NCBI GenBank assembly: GCA_009103225.1
Contig: RHPI01002402.1
Coordinates: 238,064-302,063, forward strand
Direction of reading: 5' to 3'
DNA length: 64,000 nt
Source of the DNA: Chlorokybus atmophyticus
Lineage: Eukaryota; Streptophyta; Chlorokybophyceae; Chlorokybales; Chlorokybaceae
Below, piece by piece: positions 60,052 to 64,000 of this stretch. The position numbers and the translations under genes were made by a program. The notes below the pieces were generated by a model. That model searched no databases, was not told where the DNA came from, and worked only from the letters and a program-made list of their open reading frames with translations. Each line of letters starts with the position of its first letter. The first letter of the stretch is position 1.

Positions 60052-62278
60052 ATGGTCATGCTGGTGCAGCAGTGCTCGACGTCCTGCTCAGGCAACACGG
60101 CGGCGGCGGCGCTGTCTGCATTAGGGTTGGCGCCTAGCAGCAGCAGTAGTAGCAGTAATCTGAGGCTGAGGCTATCATTGCCACCGTCTCGCAAGCATAG
60201 CTGGGTTACTGAAGGCTGGACGCACCGTTGCAACAGCAGAAAAGCAGGTACTCAAACCCCGCCTGCTACGTGTCTGCTGTGACACGCTCTGCTTGGTCGG
60301 GCAATCGGCCAATGCAATTCTCAGCAGCCTACCGTGTACATAGCCAATGCAATTCACTAGTGTGCCGCACAAATGTCGTCTTGACTGACGACATGTGTGC
60401 GGCACACCAACCTGTGCAATGCGGGCTTACACAACTCAGTGCTGTTCCGGCAGCTCCTGCCTGAGTGCCAAACTGTCACTGAGAAACTTCTTACCAATGT
60501 CTTCAAGCACAATTGAGCTGCGCGAAGCAACTTGCCAATTGTGTATGACGCGGGTATGCGTATTCTATCCATGTGCGGTTGGATTTGTGATTGAAAATCC
60601 TATCACAGTCGTCAAATGGGTTTGCTGTGATGTGAACACCATGCTGCTGTACTCAGTGCGTTTCAGCTAGAAGCAACGGCTGTCAAGCTATTGCTGACCG
60701 TCTGCACTTTGCTTTTGCCATTCGCAACAACATTGCAATGCGCTGCTCGCAGCTGCAAGGCACAAGCTTGTTGTTTTGGCGGTTGCGACAAGGGGACGGG
60801 AGAAGCAGAATGCTGTCTCATTGGAAGGAGTGCAAAGAGAGGCGCATAAGTACTTTGACCATGTAGTACTCACGGTCAGGTGGGCAAGCAGGAGGCGATG
60901 ACGTGTGCATCAGTTTGGAGTTCCAGCTCATGGGTTGAACAAGGCATGCACATGCACACGCATGCATGCGCCCACGCAAGCATGCATGTAGACAGGCACG
61001 CATACACAACTAACGCAGGTCTGGTGACGGCGGGGATGGGGCAGTCCTTCCACAAGGCTCACAGCGCAAAGCCAAGACTGGCGGCAAGAAAGCCACCAGT
61101 CAGAAGTGGGAGCCTCCCGTCGCTGCGGACGGCGCCGATGTCATCGTTTATGTTGATGAAAGTATGTTGATATAATGACGTTGGGTTTGGGCCATTACTT
61201 GCGTTGAAGCCTTAAACGCTCGGAGAAGCCACTCAACGCCTTCGTGTTGGTGGCAGGGTTCAGTTCGTTGCTCCCGCTCTATGAGACCCCACGCTTGCAA
61301 GCCAAGCACGGCAGCCACGCCAACACGATGAGCACAGACACGCGAATAGCCCCACGCAAGCCCCCGGCTTTGCGCGTGGCGGTGCCGCCCGGCACGGTGG
61401 TGAGGCGTCGTAGAGGCGGACGCATCCTCCTGCTAGCGGATCTGCAGAAGCCCGGCGAGGAGGTGGTTGTGCTTCAGGGTGGGAAGGGAGGTATCAGCAC
61501 CATCGCTAGGGGGCGCGCACAGGTTCGGAGTCGGGAGGAGGCCGGTGAAATCGTAGAGGCCGGGGATGAGAAGCTCCTCGCCAAGGGCAACCCCGGCGAG
61601 GAAGCCGTGTTGGACCTGGTTCTGCGTGTCGTGGCGGACGTGGGGATAGTGGGCTTCCCCAACGCGGGGAAGTCCTCCCTCCTCGCCGCCGTCACACGCG
61701 CCAAGCCGCAGGTCGCGGACTACCCATTCACCACGTTGATGCCCAACTTGGGTGTGGCGCAGCCCGACTTGGACTCCATCAACTCAACTAATGCAAATAA
61801 CGGAGACTTGGTCATGGCAGACCTGCCAGGTCTGATCGAAGGTGCGCACCTCGGGAAGGGTCTCGGGCGGATGTTCCTTCGGCACCTCAGCCGTACGCGC
61901 GTGCTTTTGATGGTGCTAGATGTCACCGCCGAGGACCCTGTCGCCGAGTACAGCGCCCTGCGTGAGGAGCTGCGCATGTACAACCCGGCCTACGTGCTGA
62001 GGCCCCACCTGGTGATCCTCAACAAGGTGGATCTCCTGGAGGAGGACACAGACAGGGTGGACACTATTGCCGATGCGATCAGCAAGCTCGCGTACAGGAC
62101 GAGTGTGGAGTCTAGCGCAACAGGTGAAGCGGAAACCACTCCCGCTGCCATCCGAGCCATCAGCGCCAAGCAAGGCGAGGGCGTAAGCGAGTTGGTACAG
62201 GACGTGCGCGCTGTCTTGCATGCGGATGACAAGGAGCGGCGAAAACGCAGCAGGGGTGCAGATTCGCGCAGAAGATAG
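60052..62278 (+). CDS. OBGC: OBGC/CPSAR1-type plastid Obg GTPase, 4 exons
   Basis: Obg GTPases act in late assembly of the large ribosomal subunit; the plant plastid form (OBGC/CPSAR1) also affects thylakoids. Model: 60052-60247, 60753-60879, 61019-61161, 61257-62278; phases fit, 495 residues. Residues 1-65 are Ser/Ala/Leu/Arg-rich without acids at first (SSSSSSSNLRLRLSLPPSRK), a good plastid transit peptide. The Obg domain follows: EAHKYFDHVVLTVRSGDGGDGAVL, then DVIVYVDERFSSLL, VPPGTVVRRRRGGR and LQGGKGGIS, the wording of plant OBGC rather than bacterial Obg. G domain: G1 GFPNAGKS (288-295), FTTLMPNLG switch region, G3 DLPG (344-347), G4 NKVD (411-414), G5 SAK. EGAHLGKGLGRMFLRHL is diagnostic. 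The start is the first ATG of the transit-peptide frame. Confidence 0.93.
60360..60407. repeat. Long hairpin (21-bp arms) in OBGC intron 1
   Basis: Arms 60360-60380 and 60387-60407 are reverse complements with one mismatch, around the six-base loop TTGACT. The arm begins GTGTGCCGCACA. Inside the intron 60248-60752. Confidence 0.9.
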
Positions 62279-62963
62279 CCGCTAGCAACACGCCTCACAG
62301 ATTGTGTGCGCACACCATGCATATCAAGCACAGCAGATGAGCGTCACGGCATGCTTGCTCTCCTTGCCCACACTGTCAAATAAGCACAACAACTGAACTC
62401 CTTGTTGGTGCTGTTATGGCCTGACCTTCACGTTGTGGGACACTCATACTGATCAGATTTACGCACATTAAGACCTGTAGAGTGCAACAACTTACCACCT
62501 GTGACACCAGACAATGTATCCCACACCGCAGCGCAAGCAGGTAGCCAGTTGGTTTGCACAGACGTGTGATACTCAAGAAGTAGTGACACCCAAGAAGTAG
62601 TGACACCTGATTGCCAACCAGTGTGGTACAGCTTAGGATGCAGTATTACTCAGCTGGTCACAGGAGAAGCGGCCTGCAGCCTTGATGAATAATAACAATG
62701 TGAAAGAAGCAAGCTGCACGAGCCTGAGCCTTGGGTATGGCAAAGCGATACAAACCGTCAAGCTATCTTTTGCATAACGTGTTAGCTGCCCAGCTAGAAA
62801 ACTGAGCACATCTAAACCATCCATGCACGGAAGCTTGCCAAAACTACGTTAAGGCCACACGAGTGTTGCATTCATCTTTATTCACGCGCTTCCCCCAACT
62901 GCCTATTGACCCAATCAAAGTATCGTAACAACACAGCATCCCCCCACCCCCAATGTTGCTGTG
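62279..62963. other. Spacer between convergent 3' ends
   Basis: No gene seen. AGAAGTAGTGACACC is repeated in tandem (about 62576-62608). Confidence 0.55.
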
Positions 62964-63484
62964 TCAGTGGTCATGTGGCTTCTTGTCAGCTGCATCCGTC
63001 CCTTGCCGGCCGTGTTCTATATGCTTGGGCTGCTCCGCGTCCTTCATCCTACACATAATCATGCGCGTTGGCAAGCATCACAATTCAAACAGTTGTGCAA
63101 GGATCGTGAGCTTGAACAAGTTACCAAGCTGACACATGCTGCCAATGCCAGCTCTACACATCTCAAGCCATAACAGACAGAGACACTGCATTCAACCATC
63201 AGCAAAGGTAGTCACCTCCACAAACTAAAACACATAAGTTACTAAGATACGTGGTTCAAAGGAACAAAACAACATGCAAAGCATACCCAAACTAGCATGC
63301 ATGCAATGCTGTATGATGTGCGGTACCTGCGTGCTGCTGCGGACGCTTCCTCCTCTTCAAGCCAGCCCCGTATCGACCTGACGTTACGCCTGAGCATGCC
63401 GGCGGACTGGCGTATGTCTGTGCGCAGCAGCATCACGGCGGCGCCAACCACTGCCGCCGTCACGATGAAGTTGGTCCAGGCCAT
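62964..63484 (-). CDS. Small one-span membrane protein, plant-like, unknown function
   Basis: Model: complement join of 63327-63484 and 62964-63048; GT-AG, phase fits, 80 residues. The start MAWTNFIVTAAVVGAAVMLL is a hydrophobic membrane span right at the N-terminus, followed by a basic stretch (RRNVRSIRGW), then WLEEEEASAAARR and a charged tail with KKPHDH. The N-terminal span plus WLEEE motif resembles small uncharacterised plant membrane proteins as I remember them; I know no assigned function. The - strand frame upstream of the ATG is open for a further 21 codons to a stop, preceded by a possible acceptor (GTTAG at about 63563), so a longer first part is possible. Confidence 0.65.
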
Positions 63485-64000
63485 ACCCCGGAAGGAGCAG
63501 CAAGCCACCCACACCGCACCACCCGCCGACGCTGCCGCAAGACCCACACAAGCCAGAGCCTTCTAACGCCCAAGCATGGCGATGGCGACGAGGACCACGA
63601 TGAACGCCAATTCCCACCAGCGACGCCCGCCCTGGCCTGGCCTGGTCCGGCCTGGCCGGGCTCCCTGCCTTCGGCCAAGCAGCGGTATACCCGATGCTTG
63701 GAGTATACCGAGCAGCGGCGTACGCGGAGTTGCCAACTAGGGTTTTGGGCGGCGGCGGAGACCAGAGCGCAGAGTAGTTTTTAGCGGCGGCGGTTAGCGG
63801 CGGCGGTGGCGGCCGACGAGAAGGAGGAAGAGGATTATCAACAGGAGGAAACAGTGCCTACAGAGTTAGTCATAACGCTCTAGGCGATCCTGTCCTGCAT
63901 GCAAACTGTCCACTTTCTACTGTTGACGTAGGCCTTGCGCTGGTTGCTTCGGTGCTGGTTGGCTAGCAGCGAACTACGTTTTACGGTAAAGTTGGCTGCG
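63485..64000. other. Upstream region at the window edge
   Basis: GC-rich with GGCGGC runs (63750-63815) and a TGGCCTGG-type repeat (63630-63662). It may hold the promoter of the small membrane protein and the leader of a + gene beyond the window. No exon can be supported. Confidence 0.4.

Overview
The window is nuclear DNA of a eukaryote, most probably a green-lineage (Viridiplantae) alga. The evidence is gene structure and gene content. Almost every gene is split into 4-17 short exons by introns of roughly 50-700 bases with GT-AG (occasionally GC-AG) borders. Several genes are plant or plastid types: an OBGC-type GTPase with a transit-like N-terminus, a J-domain/ferredoxin protein, a B12D-family protein, a plant-type PXA-PX-nexin protein and a plant-like aspartate-semialdehyde dehydrogenase. 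I cannot name the species. The assembly has N runs (21909-22433, 50565-50598) and single Ns at the edges of simple repeats (18812, 45744), so repeat lengths are not secure. Exon models were built by hand from reading frame, splice dinucleotides and conserved motifs; phases were checked across every junction.

Layout, left to right: 3' end of an aspartate-semialdehyde dehydrogenase gene (+, 1-522); B12D-family protein (-, 1334-2136); purple acid phosphatase (+, 3263-5362); a large metallo-beta-lactamase/cyclic-nucleotide-binding fusion (-, 6028-10980) whose introns are full of alternating TG/CG tracts; a 7.8-kb uninterrupted (CT)n tract (10990-18811); a NIPP1/PPP1R8-like FHA protein (-, 20449-21870); a PXA-PX sorting-nexin-like membrane protein (+, 23675-27561); an RBM28/Nop4-type ribosome-biogenesis protein (-, 28422-33258); a class 3 (diacylglycerol-type) lipase (+, 33468-36280); a J-domain/ferredoxin protein (-, 37045-38828); a strongly AT-rich gene-free island (about 39.3-43.0 kb); an HSP110 chaperone (+, 43404-48402); a LysM-M23 peptidase (-, 51297-53084); an F-box/JmjC protein (+, 54823-56689); an ankyrin protein (-, 57877-59701); OBGC (+, 60052-62278); and a small one-span membrane protein (-, 62964-63484).

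The genes do not form one pathway. Themes are plastid and protein homeostasis (OBGC, J-ferredoxin, HSP110), nucleolar and nuclear RNA/phosphatase regulation (RBM28, NIPP1, JmjC), membrane lipids and trafficking (lipase, PXA-PX), phosphate and amino-acid metabolism. Strands alternate almost perfectly, giving close divergent pairs (RBM28/lipase 209 bp apart, ankyrin/OBGC 350 bp apart). The spacers carry a dispersed repeat family not explained by any gene. The most interesting items are the MBL-cNMP fusion, the giant CT tract beside its 5' end, the dispersed repeat, the bacterial-style LysM-M23 enzyme and the AT-rich island.
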